This document shows, in pieces, positions 45,868 through 55,074 of a DNA stretch of 64,000 nucleotides; within the stretch, counting starts at the first letter, position 1, and each line of letters opens with the position of its first letter. The DNA is from Mesorhizobium japonicum MAFF 303099 (GTDB lineage: Bacteria > Pseudomonadota > Alphaproteobacteria > Rhizobiales > Rhizobiaceae): assembly GCF_000009625.1 (NCBI RefSeq), contig NC_002678.2, positions 4,806,001-4,870,000 on the forward strand. The letters are read 5' to 3'. The translations under genes and the position numbers were made by a program. The notes under the pieces are model-generated. The model did no database searches, had not been told where the DNA came from, and was given only the letters and a program-made list of their open reading frames with translations.

Positions 45868-46751
45868 CGATCAAGATTGTTCACGGTCGACTGGATAAAT
45901 TTAGATCGCACAACACTGTACCGGCCGTCGACACTGACGGGCACCTCGCCCTCAATGGTTGCGCGACGAACGACGCGGCGTTGGTCGCCGCAATCCTTGG
46001 TTGCACAATGCATCGTTGCTCGATTGTCCCAGATAGCGATATCACCCTCCTTCCACTTCCAGCGTACCGTGTTTTCCTGCGCGGTGACATGAGACTCAAA
46101 GAGATCGAGTAGCCTTTGGCCGTCATATTTGGATATGCCAACGAAACGCGTTACATAAACGCCGAGCACAAGCGTGCGCTCCCCGGTCTCGGGGTGGACG
46201 CGTACGACTGGATGCTCTGTCTCGATCATCGGTCCAGTATTGGGCTCGGTAGAAGACCTGAGATAAGATCCGGGGAAGCTGTGAACAGCCCAGAGTTCGT
46301 TGGCAAGCCGTTGCAGCGGCAACGGTAAGTCGAGATATGCGGCCGCGGTGTTTGACCAGACGGTGTCGCCACCGACTAGCGGTATCGTAACGCCTCGCAG
46401 CACCGCAATCTTGGGATAAGCGTCCATGCAGGACCAATCGATATGCCAAACGTAAGCCCCGGTATCTCCACGTGCGGTATCAATGTCGTAAATCGGCGTC
46501 GTTCCCTCCGGATACGGCGACAGCTTCCCGAATCGCAGAGCAAAACGCTCCTGCCCAGCGTCGTCGAGATGACCCTGGTCGCGGAAGAAGACGACCTTGT
46601 GCTCAAGCACCAAGCCGTTTATGGCAGCGATGGTCCGGTCCGGCAAATCGGCCGAAAGCTTGACATTCCTGATTTCAGCACCGATACGCGCTGTGCATTT
46701 GATTACATCCCTACGTGGGATGACATTATCGATCAAGTCCATTTCACTCAT
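45864..46751 (-). CDS. TauD/TfdA-family 2-oxoglutarate dioxygenase
   Basis: 295 residues from ATG 46751, chosen for GGAG nine bases upstream; ATGs at 46808 and 46832 are possible. The iron triad is H103-x-D105 in AYVWHIDWSCMD and H248 in NRATMHCATKD; arginines in QRRVVRRATIEG would bind 2-oxoglutarate. The family includes taurine and 2,4-D dioxygenases and hydroxylases of amino acids and betaines; the short spacing of motifs is like TauD. The C-terminus ends inside the transposase remnant (stop codon at 45864-45866), so the last residues may have been replaced on insertion. No neighbour helps to name the substrate. Confidence 0.83.
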   Translation of the reverse strand: MSEMDLIDNVIPRRDVIKCTARIGAEIRNVKLSADLPDRTIAAINGLVLEHKVVFFRDQGHLDDAGQERFALRFGKLSPYPEGTTPIYDIDTARGDTGAYVWHIDWSCMDAYPKIAVLRGVTIPLVGGDTVWSNTAAAYLDLPLPLQRLANELWAVHSFPGSYLRSSTEPNTGPMIETEHPVVRVHPETGERTLVLGVYVTRFVGISKYDGQRLLDLFESHVTAQENTVRWKWKEGDIAIWDNRATMHCATKDCGDQRRVVRRATIEGEVPVSVDGRYSVVRSKFIQSTVNNLDR

Positions 46752-47011
46752 GGTGGCATTCTCCGATGCTGCAGTTTTGTTGGCTATGCGCAACTGGTAG
46801 TATTTCATATTATTGCGAACCGCACCTACCACTCCTGGTAGGCTGATCTCGCCCGAAACGAGGTCCGCGCGACGTCCGTTACGAACTGCATGTCAGTGGG
46901 ATCTCGCAGGGCGCGACGGTCTCAGTCACAGCGATGAGCAAACTGCGGGAGAGGATGTCAGTTCTAAGTTTCGTTAGGGTCAGTTTCTTATTTCGCCCCA
47001 CGAACTTGAAA

Positions 47012-47104
47012 CGCGCAACGCTGGACCGGCCGTCAAGAGCAACTGGCCGAGCGAGCCGGTGTCAGTATCGACACGATCTCCAAGATCGAGGTCGGGGCTG
47101 ACCT
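47012..47104 (+). pseudogene. Fragment of an XRE-type helix-turn-helix regulator
   Basis: AQRWTGRQEQLAERAGVSID then TISKIEVGA matches helices 1-3 of Cro/C1-type regulators (usually W-T-Q-E-Q-L-A-E-R-A-G-V-S-x-x-T-I-S-x-I-E-x-G). Nothing before or after it in this frame fits, so it is a relic between mobile elements. Confidence 0.5.
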
Positions 47105-47169
47105 GTGTGGTGAGACGGCCTCCGCTCCCGGCATCGTAATGTGCCAAAGTGGCTGTCGAAAGTCACATG

Positions 47170-47254
47170 AGGGAGAGCCGTCATGGAGAAGACTAGCACC
47201 ATCGGTTTGGATCGCCAAAGCACGTCTTTCAGGTGCACGATGCATATGTGGACG
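47170..47254 (+). pseudogene. 5' end fragment of an IS1111-type element
   Basis: GAGCCGTC then ATG reading MEKTSTIGLDRQSTSFRCTM corresponds to the start of IS1111 transposases (usually M-x-x-T-S-T-I-G-L-D-x-A-K-H-V-F-Q). It is cut after about 25 codons by the outer end of the next IS1111 copy (ATATGTGGACGGC). Confidence 0.6.
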
Positions 47255-47495
47255 GCCTCCTCCCTGCAAGATGTTGGGCAGCGGTTTGATCCCATCGCTT
47301 GCGATCATATGTCCGGCCTCTGATTGCGGTCGTACATGACCGCGGGCCAAGATGGTTTCCGCAACATGAGTTCCAAACAGGTTTTGCGGCCTTTTGAGAG
47401 CCTTGCATCGTACGGATTGTCTCACGTTTCGGATCGATCGATCACACCAACTGCTCGTTTCCTGCAAGTTCGGGTTCAGCCTACCAAGGTCGCGT
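47255..47495 (-). ncRNA. Candidate IS1111 bridge RNA (seekRNA) region, broken copy
   Basis: On the reverse strand this aligns with 20850-21086: shared GCAGTTGGTGTGATCGATCG, GCGGAAACCATCTTGGCC, GGCCGGACATATGA and CGCAAGCGAT blocks, with a different stretch of about 45 bases in between. It follows the remains of its transposase gene. Whether it is still transcribed is unknown. Confidence 0.5.
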
Positions 47496-47524
47496 CACAT
47501 TGTGCTCCCCTGGATGACTGATCT

Positions 47525-48123
47525 CTATGCTGCCTGGCCATAAGCCGACAATGCAGCGTTGGGATTGTATCGTTCGCCGGTGACCATCAGCTTCCAGGCG
47601 ACGCGGGCGATTTTATTGGCTAGCGCCACAGCGACGAGCTTCGGCGGTTTGCGGTTGAGCATGTCCAGCAGCCATGGGGACGCATTCTTCCCGCGGCCCT
47701 CCCGAACATGCCGGAGGACAGCGGTGGCGCCCGCGACGAGCACGCTTCGCAGATTTTCATCGCCAGCTCGGGTGATCACGCCAAGCCTGACCCTGCCAGC
47801 TGTCGAGTGATCCTTCGGCGTCAGGCCAAGCCAAGCCGCGAAGTGCCGCCCTGATCGGAACGTCTCGGGCGCCGGGGTCTTCATGACCATCATCAATGCG
47901 CCGATCGGTCCGACGCCAGGAATCCGTGTCAGGCTCGACTGCATTCGTTTGTGCGATGCCACGCCATCAGCCGTGCTTCGACCTTTTCGATTTCGTCCTC
48001 CAGCCGATCATATTCGCGGCCGTGCAGCCCAAACAGTTCACGTGCCAGTTCAGGCAGCGTTTCATCAGTCGCGATACGCTCGAGCAATGATCTGACCTTC
48101 GATGTACCTGTGGCAGCGATCAA
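47525..48123 (-). pseudogene. IS1111-type transposase, 5'-truncated and frameshifted
   Basis: From 48123 the reverse strand enters mid-protein at TSKVRSLLERIATDETLPEL, shifts frame near 47950, then reads RIPGVGPIGALMMVMKTPAP, AAWLGLTPKDHSTAGRVRLG and ends GERYNPNAALSAYGQAA at 47525. The first 150 or so codons are absent; in their place is the truncated bioA. Most similar to the intact copy at 19768. Confidence 0.87.
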
Positions 48124-48827
48124 TCCGAATCATCGGCGATCAAGAGCGTGCCGGAGGCTTCGGCGATCTTCTTCAATTCGCTCAGAACCCAGGCCGGATA
48201 CATCAGCATGCCGCCGGCGCCTAGCACGAGCGGCTCGACGATCAGGGCGGCGGCGCGTCGGTCGAGGCTGATGGCTTCGAACCGATCCAGCGTCTCCTGC
48301 TCGCGCCCGGCGGCCGCGAAGGGGACGGTGTCGACCTCGAACAGCAAAGGCTCGTAGGCGGCGTTGAACACGCCGCGGGCGCCGACGCTCATCGTGCCGA
48401 TTGTGTCGCCATGGTAGCTGTGCTCCATGACGACGATGCGCGAGCGCGGCGCGCCGATGTTGCGGAAATAGCCGAGCGCCATCTTCAGCGCGACTTCGAC
48501 GGAAGTCGAGCCGCTGTCGGAATAGAACACCCAGTCGAGTCCGGGCGGAGCGAGGTCGACGAGCGCCTCGGCCAGTCGTTGGGCGGGCTCGTGGGTGAAG
48601 CCGGCGAAAATGATCTGGTCGAGTCTCGATGCGGTTGTCTCGATAGCCTTCATGATGCGGGGATGACGGTGGCCATGGGTGACGACCCACCAGGAGGAAA
48701 TGGCGTCCAGGATGCGGGAGCCGTCGGTCTTGTGGAGATAGGCGCCTTCCGTCAGCACGATTTCAGGGATCGCGGGCTCAAGCGCGTGCTGGGTGAACGG
48801 ATGCCAGACTCGAGACTGCGTCATCAT
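48124..48827 (-). pseudogene. bioA: BioA (adenosylmethionine-8-amino-7-oxononanoate aminotransferase), 3'-truncated
   Basis: Starts at ATG 48827, overlapping the bioD stop as ATGA. About 233 of the usual 420-430 codons remain: RVWHPFTQHALEPAIPEIVL, AISSWWVVTHGHRHPRIMKA (substrate-binding W-W), FYSDSGSTSVEVALKMALGY (cofactor phosphate) and LIVEPLVLGAGGMLMYP. The gene ends in ASGTLLIADD, one residue before the aspartate/glutamate motif is completed, where it meets the truncated IS1111 copy. The Schiff-base lysine lies in the lost half, so the protein cannot work. BioA converts KAPA to DAPA in biotin synthesis. Confidence 0.9.
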
Positions 48828-49459
48828 TCGCCTCCGGCAGTAAGGGCAAGGTCGAATCCGGCAATCATTGCATCTCTCAGCGTTCCACCCATCAGCGGAT
48901 CGAGGTGCGGCAGCCTGCCAAGCTGCGGCACGCCGCTGAATTCGACGATTGTCCTTTGTGTGTCGGCTACCTCATCACCAATGAAGGCAACGCCGATCAG
49001 GGGGATGGAGCGGGCCCGCAGGACCTCGATCGACAGCAGGGTGTGGTTGATGGTGCCGAGCGCGGTGCGTGCGCAAAGAATGACCGGCAGTTGCCATTCC
49101 CGGAAAATATCGATGAACTTTGTCTGTCGATTGAGCGGCACCATCAGCCCGCCGGCGCCTTCGATGATGAGCGGGCCCGGCAAGTCTGGAAGTGATAGCT
49201 TGGCCGCCTCGATCGCGATGCCGTCGATTTCGGCCGAACGATGCGGCGACAGCGGCTCCTTCAGGCGATACACTTCCGGCAGCACGCGCCCCGGCGGAAG
49301 GCCGGCAAGCCGCGCAACAACCTCGCTGTCGGTCTCGCCGTCGAGGCCCGACTGCACCGGCTTCCAGTAGAAGCCGTTGAGGAAGCCGGCCAATCCCGCC
49401 GAAAACACCGTCTTGCCGATTCCGGTATCTGTTCCGGTGATGACGATGCGCTTGGTCAT
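48824..49459 (-). CDS. bioD: Dethiobiotin synthetase
   Basis: 211 residues from ATG 49459, overlapping the bioF stop as ATGA. P-loop-like GTDTGIGKTVFSAGLAGFLN, substrate region YWKPVQSGLDGETDSE, and IIEGAGGLMVPLNRQTKFID are all present. It closes the ureido ring of dethiobiotin from DAPA, CO2 and ATP. The gene is intact, but its neighbours bioF and bioA are broken, so it probably no longer serves biotin synthesis unless these functions are supplied elsewhere. Confidence 0.9.
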   Translation of the reverse strand: MTKRIVITGTDTGIGKTVFSAGLAGFLNGFYWKPVQSGLDGETDSEVVARLAGLPPGRVLPEVYRLKEPLSPHRSAEIDGIAIEAAKLSLPDLPGPLIIEGAGGLMVPLNRQTKFIDIFREWQLPVILCARTALGTINHTLLSIEVLRARSIPLIGVAFIGDEVADTQRTIVEFSGVPQLGRLPHLDPLMGGTLRDAMIAGFDLALTAGGE

Positions 49460-50582
49460 GTCGAGGCCAGCACCTCGACGAGCGCCTCGAGCATGGCCGA
49501 AATGTCGGCTTCGTCGACGTTGAGCGTCAGCGAAATGCGCAGTCGCGATGTGCCCTCGGGTACGGTCGGCGGACGAATGCCGCGTATGTCGAAGCCGCGC
49601 GCCTGGAGCGCCGCCGCCACCGCCATGGTGCGCCTGTTGTCGCCGATGACAAAGGACTGGATCTGCGAGCAACTGGGCACCACGCCGCAGCGCTCGGCCA
49701 ATTGCCGGCCCGCGAAAGCGATACGCTCACGCAGCTGAACGCGACGCGTGGGCTCGTCGGACAGCATGGTGAGCGCTTCGCGCGCCGCGACCGCCATTAG
49801 CGGCGATGGTGCGGTGGCGTAGATGAACGGCCGGCACCGGTTGACGAGAAAGTCGCATAGCGTTCCCGGCCCGGTGACGAGCGCGCCGGACGCGCCGAGC
49901 GCCTTGCCGCATGTATGCAGCGCGACGATGTTGTCGCTGCCCTCGAACGCGGTGGCAAGGCCGCGGCCATCCGGTCCCCAGACGCCGGTGGCATGTGCCT
50001 CGCCGACGACAAGGAATGCCTCGTGCCGATCGGCAAGCGCGACCAGGCTCTCCAGCGGCGCGTAGTCGCCATCCATGCTGTAGAGGCTTTCGACCGCGAT
50101 CCAGACGCGCCCCATGCCGCCTTCGGCGCGCCAGCGCGTGATCGCATCCTCGACAGCATCGACGTCGTTATGCGCGGCGAGCTTGAACTCGGCGCGTCCG
50201 GCTTGCGCGCCCTCATGCATGCTGGCATGGGCGAGCTGGTCGAGCACCAGCAGGTCGCCCTTCTGCGGCAGGGCCGTCAGCAGAGCGAAGTTGGCGATGT
50301 AGCCGCTGCCGAAGAACAGGGCGCGATCGGCTCCGAAAAACGCCGCAGCGTCCGACTCCAGCGCCTCGTGTTCCGGCGCGTTGCCGATCCGGTGGCGCCC
50401 ACCGGCGTGCCCCGCGCAATCGCCGCCGCAACCGCCTCGCCAAGTCTTTTGCAGGAGGCAAGTCCGAGATAGTCGTTCGACGAGAAGTCGAGCCCGGCGC
50501 GCGGTGCCAGCGTCCGCAGCCGGTCCTTGCGCGCCAGTCCGCGCAAGGACCGGCCATACCGGGCAAGAAGCGCCCCGTTCAT
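49456..50582 (-). pseudogene. bioF: BioF (8-amino-7-oxononanoate synthase), frameshifted
   Basis: From 50582 the frame reads [20 protein letters not shown] and [20 protein letters not shown] to TPVGATGS. There about 13-14 bases are missing compared with the family string G-S-R-L-L-R-G-N, and the rest continues in another frame: [37 protein letters not shown], then HTCGKALGASGALVTG with the Schiff-base lysine, to the stop at 49456. Apart from the deletion near 50390 every part is preserved. BioF condenses pimeloyl thioester and alanine; this copy is dead. Confidence 0.88.
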
Positions 50583-51578
50583 TGCGCCCATTGGCTCCAT
50601 GCCGAGGCGCCGAAACAGCAGAATGTCCTTGTCCTCGCCGGGATTGTCCGCCGTCAGCAGCGTGTCGCCGACGAAGATCGAATTGGCGCCGGCAAAGAAA
50701 CACAGTGCCTGCATCTCGTCGGTCATGGCGGTGCGGCCGGCGGAAAGACGCACATGCGATTTCGGCATCATGATGCGCGCCAGGGCGATCACGCGCACGA
50801 ATTCGATCGGCTCGATGGGCTTGGCTTCGGCAAGCGGGGTGCCCTCGATCGGGATCAGCATGTTGATCGGAACGCTTTCGGGATGCTCCGGCAGGTTGGC
50901 CAGCGTCACCAGCATGTCGATCCGGTCCACCGGCTCTTCGCCCATGCCGACAATGCCGCCGCAACAGACCTTGATGCCGCTGTCGCGGACATTGGCGAGC
51001 GTGTCCAGCCGGTCGGCAAATGTCCGGGTCGAGATGATCTCTGAGTAATAGCGCTCGGAGGTGTCGATGTTGTGGTTGTAGTAGTCGAGACCGGCCTGTT
51101 TCAGACGAGCGGCCTGCTCAAGATCGAGCATGCCGAGCGTCATGCAGGTCTCCATGCCGAGTGCCTTGACACCCTCGACCATCGCCACCACCGCGTCCAT
51201 GTCGCGCGCCTTCGGGTTTCGCCAGGCCGCGCCCATGCAATAGCGGGTGGCGCCGGCATCGCGTGCCTTGGTCGCCTCGGCGATGACGCGCCGGACCTCC
51301 ATCAGCTTCGACGCCTTCAACCCGCTTTCGTGATGCGCCGACTGGCTGCAATAGCCGCAATCCTCCGGGCAGCCGCCCGTCTTGATGCTGAGAAGCCGGC
51401 TCAGCTGGACCTTGTTGGGATCGAAGTTCTCGCGGTGCACGGTTTGCGCCAGGAAGAGGAGATTGTTGAAGGGAGCGTCGTGTAGAGCCCGAGCCTTCTC
51501 CAGGGTCCACATCTGGTGGCCATCGAAGGTGTGACCTTCAGGCATGGTCTTTTCTGAAATCGCTGCGTGCATCTCCAT
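50583..51578 (-). CDS. bioB: Biotin synthase BioB, fused in frame to the start of bioF
   Basis: 332 residues of BioB. The radical-SAM cysteines are C70, C74 and C77 in [48 protein letters not shown] and the later [16 protein letters not shown] are typical for the two-cluster enzyme that inserts sulfur into dethiobiotin. There is no stop codon at the end: the frame reads on through the bioF start at 50582 and only stops at 50277. All other junctions of the operon are ATGA overlaps, so one extra A in GGCGCAATGAAC probably destroyed an ATGA here. The BioB part might still fold. First start chosen as the most upstream; ATG 51545 is an alternative. Confidence 0.9.
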
Positions 51579-51785
51579 CCTGTTCCGTGTTGTGGCGAAC
51601 TGCTGTCAGTGACGAAATATCAGCCATCCTCCTTCTCCTCGGCGAGAAGACCCGGCATTCCCTATCAATGGCATCGATCTGACCCGCAACTTGGTAGCCT
51701 TCTTCTTTGTGAGCCCGCTAGGTGACCAATCTTGGGAGGATGTGGGTGGTCGGGACATGCGCTCCAACACATCGGGAAATGCCGG

Positions 51786-52655
51786 TCATAAAGCCAAGGT
51801 CAGCCGTGCAAGAAGCCGCTCAGCCAGACGCAAATGGGGACGATCGTACATCTTGCCGTTGAGCGAGATGACACCAGCACCGACTGACCTAGCGAAGGCC
51901 TCAACCACCTCCTTCGCTTGGGCCACAGCTTCAGGCGAGGGCGTGAACACGGCGTTGATGACGGAAACCTGCCCCGGATGGATCGCCATTTTGGCGGTGA
52001 ACCCGTCGCGGACTGCCTCGGCGCAATCGCTGGCAAAGCCTTCCTCGTTGCGGAAATCGGGATAAACGGTATCGACCGCAGGCACGCCGGCAGCGGCCGC
52101 CGCAAGGATTGCCATCGTTCGGGCGTGTTGGAAGAGCGCCGTATAGCAGCCTCGATAGTCGCGCGCGACTAGTGCTCCAACCGAGGCAGAAAGATCCTCG
52201 GCGCCCCAGGTCAAGCCAGACAGGCGGGTGTTCGGGCGGGCGTGTGTCGGCGCGTTAAGTACACCTTCGGCGGTTTCCGTGATGAGCGGCAGGATGCGTG
52301 TCTCGCCCTCGGCAATGCGATGACGAGCTTCGAGCAAGCACAGACGCGCGCTGAGTTCCGTGACATGATCGGCATGATTGGCCTTCGGCAGCATGATGCC
52401 GTCGGGCGCAGCAGGCATCACTGCCTCCAGATCAGCGTCGGTAAGAGCGGTCGAGAGGTCGTTGACGCGGACGTAGAGAAGCGGTCCGACGCCCTTGTTG
52501 CGTTCGACGAAGGCGCGGGTGAGCTTGCGCGCGTCTTCCTTTGCGGACAGCGCGACCGAATCTTCGAGGTCGAGGATCAGGAGGTCGGCGCCCGTCTCCA
52601 TCGCCTTGTCCTGCTTGCGGGCCGAGTCGCCCGGAACGAAAAGCAGTGAGCGCAT
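51786..52655 (-). CDS. CitE-like CoA-ester lyase (HpcH/HpaI family)
   Basis: 289 residues from ATG 52655 (MRSLLFVPGDSARKQDKAME); a TTG at 52661 overlapping the MaoC stop is also possible. ADLLILDLEDSVALSAKEDA carries the metal-binding aspartate/glutamate, LPLITETAEGVLNAP the second acidic residue, and FTAKMAIHPGQVSVINAVF the CoA-binding region. Such enzymes cleave malyl-, citramalyl- or beta-methylmalyl-CoA. Last gene of the acyl-CoA operon, in the place where leucine-degradation operons have HMG-CoA lyase; it probably splits the hydroxyacyl-CoA formed by the hydratases. Confidence 0.86.
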   Translation of the reverse strand: MRSLLFVPGDSARKQDKAMETGADLLILDLEDSVALSAKEDARKLTRAFVERNKGVGPLLYVRVNDLSTALTDADLEAVMPAAPDGIMLPKANHADHVTELSARLCLLEARHRIAEGETRILPLITETAEGVLNAPTHARPNTRLSGLTWGAEDLSASVGALVARDYRGCYTALFQHARTMAILAAAAAGVPAVDTVYPDFRNEEGFASDCAEAVRDGFTAKMAIHPGQVSVINAVFTPSPEAVAQAKEVVEAFARSVGAGVISLNGKMYDRPHLRLAERLLARLTLAL

Positions 52656-52657
52656 GG

Positions 52658-53111
52658 TCAAGCGTGCCTCTTCCGGATCATGGCCTGCCGGATAGTCTTC
52701 GCGACCAGAACGTCGTTCTGGTTATAAGCGCGGTGCTCAAACTCCACGATGCCGCGGTCAGGCTTCGACTGCGATTCACGCACGCTTTTGACCTCCGTCT
52801 CGGTGCGCACAGTGTCGCCGTGGAAGAGCGGATGCGGGTAGACGGTTTCCGTTATGCCGAGATTGCCAATCGTCGTGCCGAGGGTCGTGTCGTGGAAAGG
52901 AAATACCGATCATCAGGCCGAGCGTGAAGAGCGAGTTGACCAGCGGCCTGCCCCACTCGGTCTTCTCGGAAAAGGCGAAGTCGATGTGCAGCGGCTGCGG
53001 GTTCATCGTCATCATCGAGAACATCATGTTGTCGCTCTCGGTGACGGTGCGCGTGATCGGATGGCGGATGACCATGCCGACGTCGAATTCCTCCAGATAA
53101 AGCCCGTGCAT
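52658..53111 (-). pseudogene. MaoC-type dehydratase, frameshifted
   Basis: ATG 53111 overlaps the carboxylase stop. The frame reads MHGLYLEEFDVGMVIRHPIT, TESDNMMFSMMTMNPQPLHI and EKTEWGRPLVNSLFTLGLMI, matching MaoC-like mesaconyl- or methylmalyl-CoA dehydratases with the hotdog-fold catalytic D/H region. At about 52905 a short indel shifts the frame; the rest, from HDTTLGTTIGNLGITETVYP to EHRAYNQNDVLVAKTIRQAM, continues in another frame to TGA at 52658. If the shift is real the hydratase step is lost or shortened. Confidence 0.83.
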
Positions 53112-55072
53112 CAGTTTCCTCCCGACTCTTCGAAGCGGACAAGCACGGTTCCGTCAGCGACCTGCGCACCCTCGGCGGCGATCTTGGCGATCGTGCCATC
53201 ATGAGGTGCCGTGATCGTATGCTCCATCTTCATCGCCTCGAGGATAAGAAGTGGATCGCCCTTGCTGACCTTGAAGCCGGGCTTGGCGCGCACGAGCTTG
53301 ACGAGACCGGGCATCGGCGCGCGCAGGCTGCCGGCGCCACCATAAGCATCGGCAGCTTCGTCGAGAGGATCGCGGGCGATGAAGGTGTGGCTGACCGCGC
53401 CGTCGAAGACGGTGACGTGGCCGGGCCAGATGACGGCCGATGCGAGTGCTTCGGGCAGCGACGTGGGAGAGAAACGGATAGTCTGTTCATCGACCTCAGC
53501 GCGCCAAGCGCCATTTGTCTCTGCAGTTAGGGAAACACTGATCTCGCCGGACTCGCCGAGCGAGATCGCTTTGGCAGTCGATCCGAAATGGTCGTAGCCA
53601 GTCAGGCTGGCCCAGGGGTCATTCGACGTGGCCTCGTCAACACTTGCGACCCTGAGCGCTGCGAGCGCCTTCGAACGAGCAGATGCTTCGGCCAGGGCGG
53701 TCAACGCCCCCTGCTTGCGCGCGATGAGGCCCGTATCGACATCGCCGGTGGCGAAGTCTTCGTCCTGAGCAAGCGCCGAAAGGAAGGCGGTGTTAACGGT
53801 TGAGCCGGCAACCTCAGTGACTGCCAGCGCGCTGACAAGCAGTTCTAGAGCATCTTTCCGGTCGCTTCCTTTCGTGACGATCTTGGCGATCATCGGGTCA
53901 TAGAAAGATGAAATCGTATCGCCCTGTCGAACACCGGTTTCTATGCGAATCGACGAGGCTTCCGGCGGGAACCTCAGATGATACAATGTGCCGGTCGCCG
54001 GCAAGAAGCCGCGCGATGCGTCTTCGGCGTAGAGCCGCGCTTCAAAGGCGTGCCCGTCGAGATGGATGTCATCTTGCGTGAGCGGCAGTAGCTCGCCAGC
54101 AGCGACGCGTATCTGCCATTCAACGAGATCCTGTCCGGTCACCATCTCCGTCATAGGGTGTTCGACCTGAAGACGCGTATTCATCTCCATGAACCAGAAT
54201 CGGTCCGCGCGAAGGCCCTCCGACGCGTCGACGATGAACTCGATCGTACCGGCACCGGAGTAATTGATCGCCTTCGCGGCCTTCACGGCGGCGTGGGTCA
54301 TCGCCACGCGCATCTCCGGCGTCATGCCGGGGGCAGGCGCTTCCTCAATGACCTTCTGGTGGCGGCGCTGGGCGGAGCAGTCGCGCTCGAAGAGATGGAC
54401 CCCATTGCCGTGATTGTCGCCGAAGACCTGCACCTCGATGTGGCGCGGCTTCTCTACGTACTTCTCGATCAACACCTTGTCGTCGCCGAAGGAGGCTTTC
54501 GCTTCGCGCTGCGCCGACGCGAGCGCATCGGCGAATTCTCCGGCAGTCTCGACACGGCGCATGCCCTTGCCGCCGCCTCCCGCACGCGCCTTGATCAGGA
54601 CAGGAAAGCCGATCTCTATGGCCCTGGAGGCCAGCAAGGCAGGATCCTGCGCTTCGCCATGATAACCCGGCACGACCGGCACACCGGTTATTTCCATCAG
54701 GCGCTTGGCAGCGTCCTTCAGACCCATGGCGCGGATCGACGAAGCCGACGGTCCGATGAACACCAGTCCTGCCGCTTCCACCCGCTCGACGAAATCCGGG
54801 GCCTCCGACAGGAAGCCATAGCCCGGGTGGATCGCCTGCGCGCCGGTCTTGAGAGCCGCGTCGATGATGCGGTCAGCCTTCAGGTAGCTTTCGGCGACGG
54901 GGGAGGCGCCGATATGCACTGCCTCGCCGGCCATTGCTACATGAAGCGATTTCGCGTCGGCATCGGAGTAGACACCGACGGTCGCCATACCGAGCCTGCG
55001 CGCCGTCCGGATGACGCGGCAAGCGATTTCGCCGCGATTGGCGATGAGGATTTTTGAGAACAGCTTGCCCAT
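53111..55072 (-). CDS. Biotin-dependent acyl-CoA carboxylase, alpha subunit (MccA/PccA-like)
   Basis: 653 residues from ATG 55072, three bases after the beta-subunit stop. Biotin carboxylase domain: KILIANRGEIACRVIRTARR, IKARAGGGGKGMRRVETAGE (ATP loop), FMEMNTRLQVEHPMTEMVTG (catalytic E, N, R). C-terminal biotinyl domain with the acceptor lysine in LILEAMKMEHTITAPHDG. It carboxylates its own biotin with bicarbonate and ATP. Closest in layout to methylcrotonoyl-CoA and geranyl-CoA carboxylases. The enzyme needs biotin, while the bio operon beside it is broken. Confidence 0.9.
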   Translation of the reverse strand: MGKLFSKILIANRGEIACRVIRTARRLGMATVGVYSDADAKSLHVAMAGEAVHIGASPVAESYLKADRIIDAALKTGAQAIHPGYGFLSEAPDFVERVEAAGLVFIGPSASSIRAMGLKDAAKRLMEITGVPVVPGYHGEAQDPALLASRAIEIGFPVLIKARAGGGGKGMRRVETAGEFADALASAQREAKASFGDDKVLIEKYVEKPRHIEVQVFGDNHGNGVHLFERDCSAQRRHQKVIEEAPAPGMTPEMRVAMTHAAVKAAKAINYSGAGTIEFIVDASEGLRADRFWFMEMNTRLQVEHPMTEMVTGQDLVEWQIRVAAGELLPLTQDDIHLDGHAFEARLYAEDASRGFLPATGTLYHLRFPPEASSIRIETGVRQGDTISSFYDPMIAKIVTKGSDRKDALELLVSALAVTEVAGSTVNTAFLSALAQDEDFATGDVDTGLIARKQGALTALAEASARSKALAALRVASVDEATSNDPWASLTGYDHFGSTAKAISLGESGEISVSLTAETNGAWRAEVDEQTIRFSPTSLPEALASAVIWPGHVTVFDGAVSHTFIARDPLDEAADAYGGAGSLRAPMPGLVKLVRAKPGFKVSKGDPLLILEAMKMEHTITAPHDGTIAKIAAEGAQVADGTVLVRFEESGGN

Positions 55073-55074
55073 CC

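Noticed and set aside
47525..48123. Considered a complete small transposase
   Set aside because: It begins in the middle of the protein and has a frameshift near 47950.
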